From Paenibacillus sinopodophylli (GTDB taxonomy: Bacteria > Bacillota > Bacilli > Paenibacillales > Paenibacillaceae): a stretch of 64,000 nt of DNA. Every line of letters starts with the position of its first letter. Position 1 is the stretch's first letter. A model generated the notes under the pieces. The model did not search any database and was not told the DNA's origin. It worked only from the letters and a program-made list of their open reading frames with translations. A program made the position numbers and the translations under genes. Location of the stretch: contig NZ_VDBO01000003.1 of the NCBI RefSeq assembly GCF_005930355.1, forward strand, positions 62,001 to 126,000, written 5' to 3'. This document shows, piece after piece, positions 1-8,010 of the stretch.

Positions 1-882
1 AATGTTAGGTCTTTCACTGCTGAATTGGTTAAAGCTTTTCAGCATATCATCCACAGCATCTTTCGAAGTACCAACAGCAAATCCGATTATATTCAAGCTC
101 TCAAAGAGGCTATTTATGTCTATTACGCTCATTGCTGCGAGCAGCACCTGTACGTCTGGCTCATAAAGAAATAGACTGTGCTCGGAGTAGACTTGTGCAT
201 ACTCTTTAGCATGATATCCATAACCGAAACCGTACATCAGCACCTTTGACTTCACTCGCGCGGTACTCGCCATTTTACTTATCCAGGTTTTTGCCTCGTT
301 CACCGGATTAAACTGACTGTATACCTGCATTGGCTTGCCATTAGTTGCGGATATGCTCAGTGTAGGCATTCCATTTCTAGCGTATGCAATATGGTAATGA
401 CGATGATCAATCAACTGTATATGAAGCTGCGAATATACCTTGGGGTAGCTGCTCTTTAGATATTGCATATTGGCAGCAAAACGTTGTTCCCGCTTACTCT
501 TTACATCTCCAAACTCAGCAGCAAGCTGCTTAAATGTGGGTATTAATTCAAATCGTATACATTCACTGGCACCTATGTAATCATCTTGGTCCATGCTTAG
601 GTTCATTGCTCCAAAATTAGCCTTAATGCTTGCAAGAGCACGAACAATGGAATCATGCATAGGATGGTAGCTTGCTTCTTCATCCAGATCTACGTGAATA
701 TCATTCAGTGTTTTATAGAGATCATCCATTCCCTCGACCATGTCGCCAAACTGTCGCCACGATTGCTCCGTCATAGGGGCATGAAGCAGGTCCTCAACTA
801 CCAAGCAAGCCTCAATAAGTTTAGGTAAAAAAAGTCTAATATCCTCTATCATTTCGTCTATCGGATATGGAGTGTTAGTCAT
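1..882 (-). CDS. Maf-type motility-associated glycosyltransferase, C-terminus cut by window edge
   Basis: An open frame of 294 codons starts at the ATG at 880-882 and runs off the left edge without a stop. A GGAGG ribosome binding site lies about 8 bases upstream. The protein is a paralogue of the complete 759-residue protein encoded just upstream. Both share an N-terminal region beginning with a short acidic helix and IRLFLPKLIEA-type residues, a YARNGMP/YARNGLP segment, and a central MYGFGYGYHAKEYA/MFGLGLGYHARSYA segment. That last segment resembles the nucleotide-binding region of the DUF115 (MptE-like) Maf family. Maf proteins transfer nonulosonic-acid-type sugars to flagellin Ser/Thr before export. 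The catalytic DUF115 half is not in the window. A role in flagellin glycosylation is inferred from the family and from the flagellar genes next door. Confidence 0.8.
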   Translation of the reverse strand, partial: MTNTPYPIDEMIEDIRLFLPKLIEACLVVEDLLHAPMTEQSWRQFGDMVEGMDDLYKTLNDIHVDLDEEASYHPMHDSIVRALASIKANFGAMNLSMDQDDYIGASECIRFELIPTFKQLAAEFGDVKSKREQRFAANMQYLKSSYPKVYSQLHIQLIDHRHYHIAYARNGMPTLSISATNGKPMQVYSQFNPVNEAKTWISKMASTARVKSKVLMYGFGYGYHAKEYAQVYSEHSLFLYEPDVQVLLAAMSVIDINSLFESLNIIGFAVGTSKDAVDDMLKSFNQFSSERPNI

Positions 883-913
883 CCGGCGAGCCTCCTGTCA
901 TTCTACCCTATAT

Positions 914-921
914 ATATCGGT
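914..921 (-). promoter_or_regulatory. Sigma-D-like -10 element upstream of the partial Maf gene
   Basis: On the minus strand this reads ACCGATAT, seven of eight matches to the flagellar sigma-D -10 consensus GCCGATAT, about 32 bases before the start codon. No good TAAA box is seen at the expected distance, so the call rests on the -10 alone. Confidence 0.35.
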
Positions 922-945
922 TTGGTAGAAAGATATAATAATAAA

Positions 946-973
946 AACCGTCAGGAAATAATATCCCTAACGG
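946..973 (-). terminator. Intrinsic terminator after the 759-residue Maf gene
   Basis: On the minus strand an 8-bp stem (CCGTTAGG with CCTGACGG, one G-T pair) is followed by a run of five T. It sits just after the stop codon at 986, so each Maf gene seems to be transcribed separately. Confidence 0.7.
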
Positions 974-985
974 CTCCATAAAGCT

Positions 986-3265
986 TTACTTGTATACTTG
1001 CTGACTGCTATTTATACTCTCTTCTACCCTGCGTTTAGCCTCTTTCACAACTTCAAACAACTGTGGAGAGTAACTAATTAGTTTTTGAATTAGCGGCTGC
1101 ATAATCTCTTGAATCAGCTTCGATTTTATAACCACATTTTGTTCAGTCGCCAACTCTGGCAGGTCACGCTCGAATCGGTTCAAATCATTTTTGAATATCA
1201 TAAAATAGAAAGCCTTAAATGGGCTGCTGTGAATAATTGCTTTCCATTCCGTATCAATTAAGTTAAACATCTCATAGCATTTCTTCTGGTTTGTCCTGCT
1301 TAGCCCGGATAGCTTCCCTATTGTATCATCAATACGTTTTAAACGTTTCTCATTCAGTAGCATTTCATTTGGCAGCTGTGCAATATGTGTACGTATTTTA
1401 TTTACACGATTTTCTTCATAGCCCGTCGCCTGTTGCAGCTCTTTAATGAAAATCGTATCCTCAAGACTCTTTCCTTGAAGTCGTAACAGAACTTCCTCCA
1501 TCGTGTTCCATTCTGTATGCTTGATCTTAGCGCCCATTTGGGTAGTATTAATAAAACGAGCATCTGAAGCAAACTTCAAAGTCATGTTTTCAATATCCAA
1601 TAAGGTTAAACTCATGGCATGACTGGTTTGATTCTGCGTTCCTTGCACATTCTCTACGGTTACACCCATAGCTTTAATCGCGTTAATGACTATTTCATTT
1701 CTCTGCTTCGACATATGCCTAGCACCCGGAGAATAGGTATTTTCATTCGGATAAGATAAGTCCTGACCTGTGAATACTATTTCATTACAGCCCAAATATA
1801 CGGCTGCTTGTATGGCTGTCCCAGTCACTGAATGGTTCGAATTAAAAATAGGATCTGGTTCTTTTAGTCCCATGAAATGTATCGTAGGCGAGTCATTGAT
1901 AAAATGAACATGGCACAGGTTTTCATTTTTTTCATCAAGAATACGATACTTGAGCATGGGTGTAAAAAGTAATGGAATATGCTGTATATCCAAACCCTTA
2001 AACGCATTGTAATTCGCTTCGGATCCATCCATCGATACAATGAGATGCGGCTCAATCCCAAAATGAAGTAGCGATTGAATCGTTGAACCTGCCGCAATAA
2101 TGATTGCATGGTTCTTGAGCTTCCGCAGACACTCGATGTCTGCTTCTAATGAAGGTCCTGCCCCTGCAATAACGGCTGTCATTCCCTCAAACTTATTCTT
2201 TAGATGTAGAATGGAGGGAGTTGTCAACGTTTTCCCTAAGTTGTACATACTGTTTGTAGCCCACTCCATACCATATTTCTCATACATACGAACAGTGCTG
2301 TCATAATTTAATATCGCTGTTTGGGCATCCTTAGAAAACTCTGTTACATCCACATTTGTTATACGATCATAGATAGGAATTGAAATGATTTCCGGGTCAC
2401 CCTTCATAAACTTTAGAAACCGGAAAAACAGTTTATCCCTATCTGATTTGCTTGGTCCTACTACAAAATCCGTTATGTTAAGTTGATCGAATAATTCCTT
2501 CAGATCAATGATACTCATAGCAGCCAATAATAATTGTTCATCAGGCTCATAAATAGAAAGCTTCTGTGTCGGATATAATTTCGCATAGCTTCGCGCATGA
2601 TACCCTAATCCTAAACCAAACATAATGATTTCTGATTTATGTTCCACTTTTTCTGCAAGTGATTTCGCCCATCGTTCAGTCGCAAAGGCCGGATCGTATT
2701 GACTATACAAATAAATTGGTGTTTCTCCATCTGTAACCATGCATAGATTAGGCAAACCATTACGGGCATATGCCTGTTGGTAATGGTTTTTTTCTATTAC
2801 AACTTTACTCAATTGCATATGCAGCTTTGGGTACTTTTGCTGTAAAAAAGTCATGTTGGCTGCATACCGTTGAGCACTTATTTCCTTAGTATCTCCAAGT
2901 TCAATCGCAAGCTGTTGAATAAGTGGCGTTAACTCATACCTTATATAGTCGCTTGCCGTAATAAAATCTTCACCATCCATACTGGCATTCATCGCTTGAA
3001 ATTTTTCAGGTAATGAATTTATCACAACATTTATGGAAGCCTTCAGCACATCAAAGTGCTCTAGTTCTTCGATCTCTGTATCAATCGAAGTTAGTGCTTT
3101 AAACAGATCATCTAAGCCTTCTACTAGTTCTCCGAATTGCTGCCATGTCTGATCCGTCATCGTTTCATATAACACTTCAATGACTGCTTCAGATGCATGA
3201 ATAAGCTGCGGCAAAAAAAGCTTAATCTGTTCAATCGTTTCCTCTACATACTGTCGACTTTCCAT
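986..3265 (-). CDS. Maf-type motility-associated glycosyltransferase (DUF115 / MptE-like)
   Basis: This 759-residue protein has the Maf layout: a helical N-terminal region, a Rossmann-like segment with MFGLGLGYHARSY near residue 215, then the DUF115 core with VIAGAGPSLEADI and LIVSMDGSEANY around residues 365-415. A VTGTAIQAAVYLGC segment and FTGQDLSYP follow. The C-terminal 180 residues are helical and charged. Family members glycosylate flagellin with pseudaminic- or legionaminic-type sugars in the cytoplasm. The gene lies immediately downstream of the fliD-fliS-fliT block, separated by a terminator, and has a GGAGGAG ribosome binding site. The partial gene at 1-882 is a diverged tandem paralogue, which suggests two sugars or two targets. 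No sugar-synthesis gene is in the window. The family call is firm; the substrate is inferred. Confidence 0.87.
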   Translation of the reverse strand: MESRQYVEETIEQIKLFLPQLIHASEAVIEVLYETMTDQTWQQFGELVEGLDDLFKALTSIDTEIEELEHFDVLKASINVVINSLPEKFQAMNASMDGEDFITASDYIRYELTPLIQQLAIELGDTKEISAQRYAANMTFLQQKYPKLHMQLSKVVIEKNHYQQAYARNGLPNLCMVTDGETPIYLYSQYDPAFATERWAKSLAEKVEHKSEIIMFGLGLGYHARSYAKLYPTQKLSIYEPDEQLLLAAMSIIDLKELFDQLNITDFVVGPSKSDRDKLFFRFLKFMKGDPEIISIPIYDRITNVDVTEFSKDAQTAILNYDSTVRMYEKYGMEWATNSMYNLGKTLTTPSILHLKNKFEGMTAVIAGAGPSLEADIECLRKLKNHAIIIAAGSTIQSLLHFGIEPHLIVSMDGSEANYNAFKGLDIQHIPLLFTPMLKYRILDEKNENLCHVHFINDSPTIHFMGLKEPDPIFNSNHSVTGTAIQAAVYLGCNEIVFTGQDLSYPNENTYSPGARHMSKQRNEIVINAIKAMGVTVENVQGTQNQTSHAMSLTLLDIENMTLKFASDARFINTTQMGAKIKHTEWNTMEEVLLRLQGKSLEDTIFIKELQQATGYEENRVNKIRTHIAQLPNEMLLNEKRLKRIDDTIGKLSGLSRTNQKKCYEMFNLIDTEWKAIIHSSPFKAFYFMIFKNDLNRFERDLPELATEQNVVIKSKLIQEIMQPLIQKLISYSPQLFEVVKEAKRRVEESINSSQQVYK

Positions 3266-3292
3266 TTTGTCTCCTCCTAGCTTCTAATTAGT

Positions 3293-3319
3293 ATATCGGA
3301 TTTTACGCGCCTCAAAATA
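3293..3319 (-). promoter_or_regulatory. Possible sigma-D promoter of the complete Maf gene
   Basis: On the minus strand TCCGATAT (seven of eight to the sigma-D -10) lies about 28 bases before the ATG. A weak TATT box sits 15 bases further upstream. It comes directly after the terminator of the fliD operon, which fits a separate flagellar-regulon promoter. Confidence 0.35.
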
Positions 3320-3320
3320 A

Positions 3321-3355
3321 TATGAACCGCTAGATTAAATCTCTAGCGGTTCATA
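3321..3355 (-). terminator. Terminator of the flaG-fliD-fliS-fliT operon
   Basis: A perfect 14-bp inverted repeat (TATGAACCGCTAGA and its complement) with a 7-base loop is followed on the minus strand by TTATTTT. Confidence 0.85.
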
Positions 3356-3385
3356 TACCCTATTTCCTTTTGTAACTAGAAACAA

Positions 3386-3748
3386 TTAATTTTTTCGATC
3401 AATAAAGTAGCTCTCCGATGACGAACTTGAATCGTAGCTATTTTTTTGTATGCGTGTCTTATTAACCTTAATAATCATCGCTGCTGCTTCTTCTTTTAAT
3501 TCATTCATCCGAGCAACCATAACCTCATCATAACCGACGATTATCCGCAGCATACGCTTCTCTTCTTCCTCTAATTCGGGTCGAAGCTGTAGGATTGGGA
3601 TGACCTCATCTCTCAACTGAATGAGATCCATCCATTCATCTACGCTCGTATCCTCCAAGCGTCTCGCTAGCTCCAAAGTCGTTTCGTACAATTCAATTAA
3701 TGTACCACTCACTTTAAACCGTCCCCGATTGAACAGTTCCTGGTGCAC
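3386..3748 (-). CDS. FliT-like flagellar chaperone (small helical protein after fliS)
   Basis: A 120-residue, mostly helical acidic protein encoded directly after fliS, where Bacillales carry fliT. The region ELYETTLELARRLEDT followed by LIQLRDEVIPIL matches the size and helical character of FliT, the export chaperone for the filament cap FliD. Sequence similarity within this family is low, so position carries most of the weight. The frame opens with GTG at 3748, overlapping fliS by 35 bases. A second GTG at 3712, just after the fliS stop and with GGGGACGG upstream, would give a 108-residue protein and is equally credible. The C-terminus has a serine run (SSSSSES) not needed for FliT function. 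Confidence 0.6.
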   Translation of the reverse strand: MHQELFNRGRFKVSGTLIELYETTLELARRLEDTSVDEWMDLIQLRDEVIPILQLRPELEEEEKRMLRIIVGYDEVMVARMNELKEEAAAMIIKVNKTRIQKNSYDSSSSSESYFIDRKN

Positions 3749-4106
3749 TTTTTATCGCCTGCTTCCACGCATCACGAAGCTCCATCAGATGTCCAAGCAC
3801 TTCGTTGGCCATCTTCGCATCTTTTTTGAAATTCGATTGAATGAGCAAGTTTAACATATACTCATAGATACGAACCAAGTCTTTTGATATCTCATATTCA
3901 TGGTCGAGCGAAGCAATCAGTTCATTGATAATCGCCTGCGATTTCATCAAGTAAGTATTTGCCATTTCTAAGTTGCGTTTTTCGATTCCTTCTATGGCCG
4001 TTTTAGTAAATCTTATTGCTCCTTCATACAGCATAATAATAAGTTGACCTGGTGCCGCTGTTTGAACAGAAGACTGTTGATATACTTTGTATGGCGAATT
4101 AAGCAA
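3714..4106 (-). CDS. fliS: Flagellar export chaperone FliS
   Basis: The 130-residue protein has the FliS hallmarks: an N-terminal NSPYKVYQQSSVQTAAPGQL segment, LIIMLYEGAIRF, a central helix with AIINELIASLDHEYEISKDL, and a C-terminal LRDAW motif. FliS binds the C-terminal helix of flagellin in the cytoplasm, prevents premature polymerisation and delivers it to the export gate. In Bacillus it also works with FliW in flagellin homeostasis. The start is TTG, chosen because AGGAGTG lies 7 bases upstream and the N-terminus then matches the family. It is co-directional with fliD, 18 bases downstream of its stop. Confidence 0.95.
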   Translation of the reverse strand: MLNSPYKVYQQSSVQTAAPGQLIIMLYEGAIRFTKTAIEGIEKRNLEMANTYLMKSQAIINELIASLDHEYEISKDLVRIYEYMLNLLIQSNFKKDAKMANEVLGHLMELRDAWKQAIKSAPGTVQSGTV

Positions 4107-4124
4107 AACTTTTCACTCCTTTAA

Positions 4125-5603
4125 CTACGAATAAAAGCTACCCAAGGATGAGGATTGGCTATTGTATTTATTGATAGCTGACTCCATAGCGCTAAATTGC
4201 TTATAATATTGCTCCTCCATCCGATCGAGACGGGTAAGAAGACTACTTTCTCTCGTTTTCATGTTTCTAATTTGTGTACTTAATGTCGAGTTATCCTTAA
4301 AGCTTGCATTAATATCTGTGCTCACAAGCGAAGTACCGGCCTTTTTGGAAAGGGTGTTCAAAGCTGTCATAGATGATTTAGACATTTTACTAAAAACGCC
4401 TGTATTCCCCATAAATAAAGCTGTTACCTCACTCGGGCTGGATTCTAGCGCGGTCCTCAGCTTGGTTTCATCTAGTACGAGTTTACCTTTCTCGGTATAT
4501 CCGCCTGTAGTAATTCCAATTGAAAGCTTCTTGCCGTTTCCATCCACAATTCCGCCAACAAGCGATGTCACGGTAGTTCTCAAATCAGATACAAGCTGGG
4601 AAAGCGTACTATCATTACGAAGTGTACCACTCCTTGCTTTGGCTTCCCATTGCTCAATTTCTTTATCCGACATTTCTTTCTTTTCTTCACTCGTTAATGG
4701 AGCAAAGCTGCGGTTTCTCGCCTCGGAAAGCTCTGTGTTAATTGAATTTATCAAATTGTTATATTCTGTGACAAACGACTTAATGGTTTCAATCGTTTTA
4801 TTCGTGTCCTGCGTAGTTGCAATTGCTGTTGAACTGTTTGCAGCAGTCTTCGCTTTAACCGTAAAATCGATGCCGCCAACCACAAAACGATTGTTAGCTT
4901 GATTGTATTCAATTCCGTTGATTTGAACCTTGGCATTTTTACCATCGGTAAACGTTTCAGTTGCATTCGTTGCACTAAAGCCACTAACCGCTAACCCATT
5001 CACCGTTGCCCCATTAGTGTCTAGTTCCGTAGCACCCGTCTTGGACGATGTTATAGAGAATGAGCCTGAATTAGCATCATACAAGGCCGTAGCTTTAACA
5101 GAACCACTAACCGCATTAATTTGCTTTGCAAGCGTACTAAGCGTATCAGATCCATTTGCAGTAATGATAACATTATTGATCTCAATGACAGCAACATTAT
5201 CGCCAGTAATGTCGAAGCCTAATTCGCTTAACGTTTTATCCGCTCCACCGTTCGTTGTCCCACCGCTGAATTTAAACACAGTATTCGCAGCTTTTGCCAC
5301 TTCGTCTACGCGAACATCTAGAGATCCTAGAGCCGTTGGAGAAGTAGAATTAACCGTTAGTGCAGCAGTATCGCCGCTAACCTCTGATGTTTTTGCACTC
5401 ATTGCATTCGACAAATTGAAAGCACTTAGCTTATTATTCCGGAAATCAACAATCTTTGTGCTTATCGAACGATAGTCCTCTTGCTGCCACTCGACCTTTG
5501 TCCGATTCTTAATCATAGTATCATACGAGCTTCTCTTAGCCTTCATCAATTCTTTAACCATTGCATCAATATCTAATCCAGAAGCAAATCCTGAAAGTCG
5601 CAT
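4125..5603 (-). CDS. fliD: Flagellar filament cap protein FliD (HAP2)
   Basis: This 492-residue protein begins with the FliD signature LSGFASGLDIDAMVKELM, including the GLD motif, followed by the D0/D1 coiled-coil start (AKRSSYDTMIKNRTKVEWQQ). The centre contains Ser/Thr/Ala-rich beta domains that form the exposed cap surface. The C-terminal region from about residue 270 has VTEYNNLINSI and a final LLTRLDRMEEQYYKQFSAME helix typical of FliD_C. FliD forms the cap at the filament tip under which flagellin folds. The start ATG has GGGAGG upstream. It lies between flaG (19-base gap) and fliS and is probably read from the sigma-D promoter ahead of flaG. Confidence 0.95.
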   Translation of the reverse strand: MRLSGFASGLDIDAMVKELMKAKRSSYDTMIKNRTKVEWQQEDYRSISTKIVDFRNNKLSAFNLSNAMSAKTSEVSGDTAALTVNSTSPTALGSLDVRVDEVAKAANTVFKFSGGTTNGGADKTLSELGFDITGDNVAVIEINNVIITANGSDTLSTLAKQINAVSGSVKATALYDANSGSFSITSSKTGATELDTNGATVNGLAVSGFSATNATETFTDGKNAKVQINGIEYNQANNRFVVGGIDFTVKAKTAANSSTAIATTQDTNKTIETIKSFVTEYNNLINSINTELSEARNRSFAPLTSEEKKEMSDKEIEQWEAKARSGTLRNDSTLSQLVSDLRTTVTSLVGGIVDGNGKKLSIGITTGGYTEKGKLVLDETKLRTALESSPSEVTALFMGNTGVFSKMSKSSMTALNTLSKKAGTSLVSTDINASFKDNSTLSTQIRNMKTRESSLLTRLDRMEEQYYKQFSAMESAINKYNSQSSSLGSFYS

Positions 5604-5621
5604 CTGTCATTACCTCCCTTA

Positions 5622-5999
5622 TTAAACCCTCTCGTCAATGAGGATGCCTGTCAATTCCATAAGCAGCGCAGCCGCGTCGAGTAATTTCTCTTCAGGAATT
5701 TCACGAATGACATCCCCGCTTTCCTTATCCTTCACCTTGTAAACAATGTGATTCGTGGCTTCATGTACAGATCGCTCAATGGTCGTATCCGGTCCTTGAA
5801 CAGCTTCTATTATACGTTTCACGCTTCTTTTCACATGCGAATCATCGCCATTCGAAAACGCATTTTGTTGTTCATTTACGATTACTCGATCATTATTTTG
5901 CACTGCTTGAACGACTGCAGCTTCCTTCTCCGGTGTGCTACTTATTTTCTTATCTGTCAAATAGCCCGTCGTGGTGTGTGCGGATGAAATATTCATCAT
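5622..5999 (-). CDS. flaG: FlaG family flagellar protein
   Basis: A 125-residue protein with the FlaG domain in its C-terminal half: VHEATNHIVYKVKDKESG followed by DVIREIPEEKLLDAAALL. The first half is unstructured and polar. FlaG proteins affect filament length and usually sit just before fliD, as here. The start is taken as the ATG at 5999, with AAGGTGG 8 bases upstream. A GTG at 6011 in the same frame lacks such a site. A strong sigma-D promoter precedes it. Confidence 0.88.
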   Translation of the reverse strand: MMNISSAHTTTGYLTDKKISSTPEKEAAVVQAVQNNDRVIVNEQQNAFSNGDDSHVKRSVKRIIEAVQGPDTTIERSVHEATNHIVYKVKDKESGDVIREIPEEKLLDAAALLMELTGILIDERV

Positions 6000-6038
6000 C
6001 AATGTTCCCACCTTGTTTTCATTTATCTTCTTATTATA

Positions 6039-6066
6039 ATATCGGCCTTATCTCACGTCTTTGTTA
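6039..6066 (-). promoter_or_regulatory. Sigma-D promoter of flaG-fliD-fliS-fliT
   Basis: On the minus strand the -10 is a perfect GCCGATAT (6039-6046). Sixteen bases upstream is TAAC (6063-6066), three of four to the TAAA -35. The start codon lies about 40 bases downstream. Confidence 0.75.
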
Positions 6067-6125
6067 GCATAATTAATAGAAATATACGTATAAAATCATT
6101 GTTTTTTATGAAAATATATAAAAAA

Positions 6126-6148
6126 AGCCCTTAGAATATCTAAGGGCT
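6126..6148 (-). terminator. Terminator of flagellin copy 1
   Basis: A 9-bp perfect stem (AGCCCTTAG with CTAAGGGCT) and a 5-base loop are followed on the minus strand by a run of T, 19 bases after the flagellin stop codon. Confidence 0.9.
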
Positions 6149-6166
6149 CTTTTATTACTAAAAGAA

Positions 6167-6937
6167 TTATTGCAGCAAGGACAATACGCCTTGTGGCTGC
6201 GAGTTTGCTTGAGCAAGCATCGATTGAGAAGCTTGTAGAAGAATGTTATTCTTCGTAAGGTTAACCATCTCTTTCGCCATATCTGTATCACGGATACGGG
6301 ATTCAGCTGCTGTAAGGTTCTCTACAGTCGTACCCAAGTTGTTCGAAGTGTACTCTAGACGGTTTTGTACAGCACCCAGCTTAGCGCGCTCTGTGGAAAC
6401 CGCTTCAATCGCTGATTCAACAGCTGAAAGTGTGCTATCTTTGTCAAGAGCATTAAATGCAGATGTCGTGATTGAACCGATAGAAATCGATTGCGACGCA
6501 TCATCGGATTGGATAAATGCACCAGAAGTAATGTTTTTACCATTGAATTTCGTGTCGTTCATGATGTTGCCGATTTGCGAGCCGAGCTCATTAAGCTCAA
6601 CATTGATGTTCGAAATGTCGCCAGCTGTGTATGTACCGCTGTTCAACTTCTGAACGTTCAATTCTTTCATACGGCTAAGCATCGAACTTACTTCGTTCAT
6701 TGCGCCCTCAGCTGTTTGTACAAACGATACTCCGTCTTGTACGTTCTTTTGAGCTTGCTCAAGACCACGGATTTGACCGCGCATTTTCTCGGAAACAGCA
6801 AGACCAGCAGCATCGTCAGCTGCACGGTTGATACGAAGACCGGAAGATAGTTTCTCCATGGATTTGCCAGCAGCGGCGTTGTTAAGACCCATGTTGCGGT
6901 GAGTGTTCAAAGCTGTAATGTTGTGATTAATACGCAT
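6167..6937 (-). CDS. hag: Flagellin, copy 1
   Basis: A short, 256-residue flagellin. The N-terminal D0/D1 begins MRINHNITALNTHRNM and contains the SSGLRINRAADDAAGLA motif. The C-terminal D1/D0 ends NILLQASQSMLAQANSQPQG plus a short tail. There is almost no D2/D3 outer domain, only a short exposed segment around residues 135-178. The start is the ATG at 6937 with GGAGG 8 bases upstream; a longer in-frame ATG at 6979 lies inside a regulatory hairpin and has no such site. Copy 2 (7208-7978) is identical in protein sequence except for residues 157-175. Transcription is from a sigma-D promoter, and a CsrA-type hairpin lies in the leader. Flagellin is the filament subunit and the likely substrate of the Maf enzymes. 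Confidence 0.97.
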   Translation of the reverse strand: MRINHNITALNTHRNMGLNNAAAGKSMEKLSSGLRINRAADDAAGLAVSEKMRGQIRGLEQAQKNVQDGVSFVQTAEGAMNEVSSMLSRMKELNVQKLNSGTYTAGDISNINVELNELGSQIGNIMNDTKFNGKNITSGAFIQSDDASQSISIGSITTSAFNALDKDSTLSAVESAIEAVSTERAKLGAVQNRLEYTSNNLGTTVENLTAAESRIRDTDMAKEMVNLTKNNILLQASQSMLAQANSQPQGVLSLLQ

Positions 6938-6969
6938 TGTAATTTCCTCCCTGAAATGGTTATTTAGTC

Positions 6970-6983
6970 CCACATCCATGTGG
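6970..6983 (-). promoter_or_regulatory. CsrA-binding hairpin in the leader of flagellin copy 1
   Basis: On the transcript this is a CCACA/TGTGG stem with TGGA as the loop, the classic CsrA target of GGA displayed in a hairpin loop. It lies 33 bases before the start codon. A second GGA sits in the ribosome binding site (AGGGAGGA), giving the two-site arrangement known for hag in Bacillus subtilis. csrA and fliW are encoded just upstream. Confidence 0.75.
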
Positions 6984-7021
6984 TAAGCTTTATTCAGTTG
7001 CTCTAATAAGCTCTATACTTA

Positions 7022-7048
7022 TTATCGGTGTTATTCAATAAATGTTTA
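7022..7048 (-). promoter_or_regulatory. Sigma-D promoter of flagellin copy 1
   Basis: On the minus strand TAAA (7045-7048) is followed after 15 bases by ACCGATAA (7022-7029), six of eight to the GCCGATAT consensus at the standard spacing. The leader would be about 78 bases long. Confidence 0.8.
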
Positions 7049-7057
7049 TAGCTGAAT

Positions 7058-7147
7058 TTAATCTTTTTTCATTTCTTTAAGCTTGTTGATGCGCTCACTT
7101 GCATTAATGCGCGATTTCTCCACGTTTTGATACATGCTCTCTACTGA
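7058..7147 (-). pseudogene. Relic of the csrA 3' end between the two flagellin genes
   Basis: Read on the minus strand, these 30 codons (29 residues and a stop) align with the last 29 residues of CsrA encoded at 8098-8334, with 21 identical residues including SVESM and MKKD. There is no start and no CsrA core. The fragment occupies the same position relative to flagellin copy 1 as the real csrA end does to copy 2. It is therefore the left-over of the tandem duplication that made the second flagellin gene. Confidence 0.85.
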
Positions 7148-7166
7148 AATATGGATATAAAAAAAG

Positions 7167-7189
7167 AGACCTTAGAATATCTAAGATCT
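7167..7189 (-). terminator. Terminator of flagellin copy 2
   Basis: The same hairpin as after copy 1, with one mismatch in the stem (GAGACCTTAG against CTAAGATCTC), followed by T-rich sequence on the minus strand. Confidence 0.75.
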
Positions 7190-7207
7190 CTTTTATTACT
7201 AAAAGAA

Positions 7208-7978
7208 TTATTGCAGCAAGGACAATACGCCTTGTGGCTGCGAGTTTGCTTGAGCAAGCATCGATTGAGAAGCTTGTAGAAGAATGTTATTCTTCGTAAG
7301 GTTAACCATCTCTTTCGCCATATCTGTATCACGAATACGGGATTCAGCTGCTGTAAGGTTCTCTACAGTTGTACCCAAGTTGTTCGAAGTGTACTCTAGA
7401 CGGTTTTGTACAGCACCCAGTTTAGCGCGCTCTGTGGAAACCGCTTCAATCGCTGTTTCAACAGCTGAAAGGTCGCTAGTGCTGGAAAGGCCACTGAAAC
7501 TACCTGTTGAAATCGAACCGATAGAAATCGATTGCGATGCATCATCAGATTGGATAAATGCGCCAGAAGTAATGTTCTTACCATTGAATTTCGTGTCGTT
7601 CATGATGTTGCCGATTTGCGAACCAAGCTCATTAAGCTCAACATTGATGTTCGAAATGTCGCCAGCTGTGTAAGTTCCGCTGTTCAACTTCTGAACGTTC
7701 AATTCTTTCATACGGCTAAGCATCGAGCTTACTTCGTTCATTGCGCCCTCAGCTGTTTGTACAAACGATACTCCGTCTTGTACGTTCTTTTGAGCTTGCT
7801 CAAGACCACGGATTTGACCGCGCATTTTCTCGGAAACAGCAAGACCAGCAGCATCGTCAGCTGCACGGTTGATACGAAGACCGGAAGATAGTTTCTCCAT
7901 GGATTTGCCAGCAGCGGCGTTGTTAAGACCCATGTTGCGGTGAGTGTTCAAAGCTGTAATGTTGTGATTAATACGCAT
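7208..7978 (-). CDS. hag: Flagellin, copy 2
   Basis: A 256-residue flagellin with the same start signals, leader hairpin and terminator as copy 1, displaced by 1041 bases. The protein is identical to copy 1 apart from residues 157-175, where the exposed Ser/Thr-rich segment differs in about 11 of 19 positions without a length change. The rest of the coding DNA differs by scattered silent changes only. The gene lies directly downstream of csrA, the ancestral position in Bacillales, so this is probably the original copy. The variable patch lies at the centre of the protein, the region expected to face outward on the filament. Confidence 0.97.
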   Translation of the reverse strand: MRINHNITALNTHRNMGLNNAAAGKSMEKLSSGLRINRAADDAAGLAVSEKMRGQIRGLEQAQKNVQDGVSFVQTAEGAMNEVSSMLSRMKELNVQKLNSGTYTAGDISNINVELNELGSQIGNIMNDTKFNGKNITSGAFIQSDDASQSISIGSISTGSFSGLSSTSDLSAVETAIEAVSTERAKLGAVQNRLEYTSNNLGTTVENLTAAESRIRDTDMAKEMVNLTKNNILLQASQSMLAQANSQPQGVLSLLQ

Positions 7979-8010
7979 TGTAATTTCCTCCCTGAAATGG
8001 TTATTTAGTC

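Noticed and set aside
4261..5475. Plus-strand open frames of 181-213 codons opposite fliD
   Set aside because: Antisense shadows of a well-supported fliD; no ribosome sites and hydrophobic low-complexity products.
6937..6979. Longer flagellin N-terminus starting at the in-frame ATG in the leader (also at 8020 for copy 2)
   Set aside because: That ATG sits within the CsrA hairpin without a ribosome site. The ATG with GGAGG gives the conserved MRINHN flagellin start.
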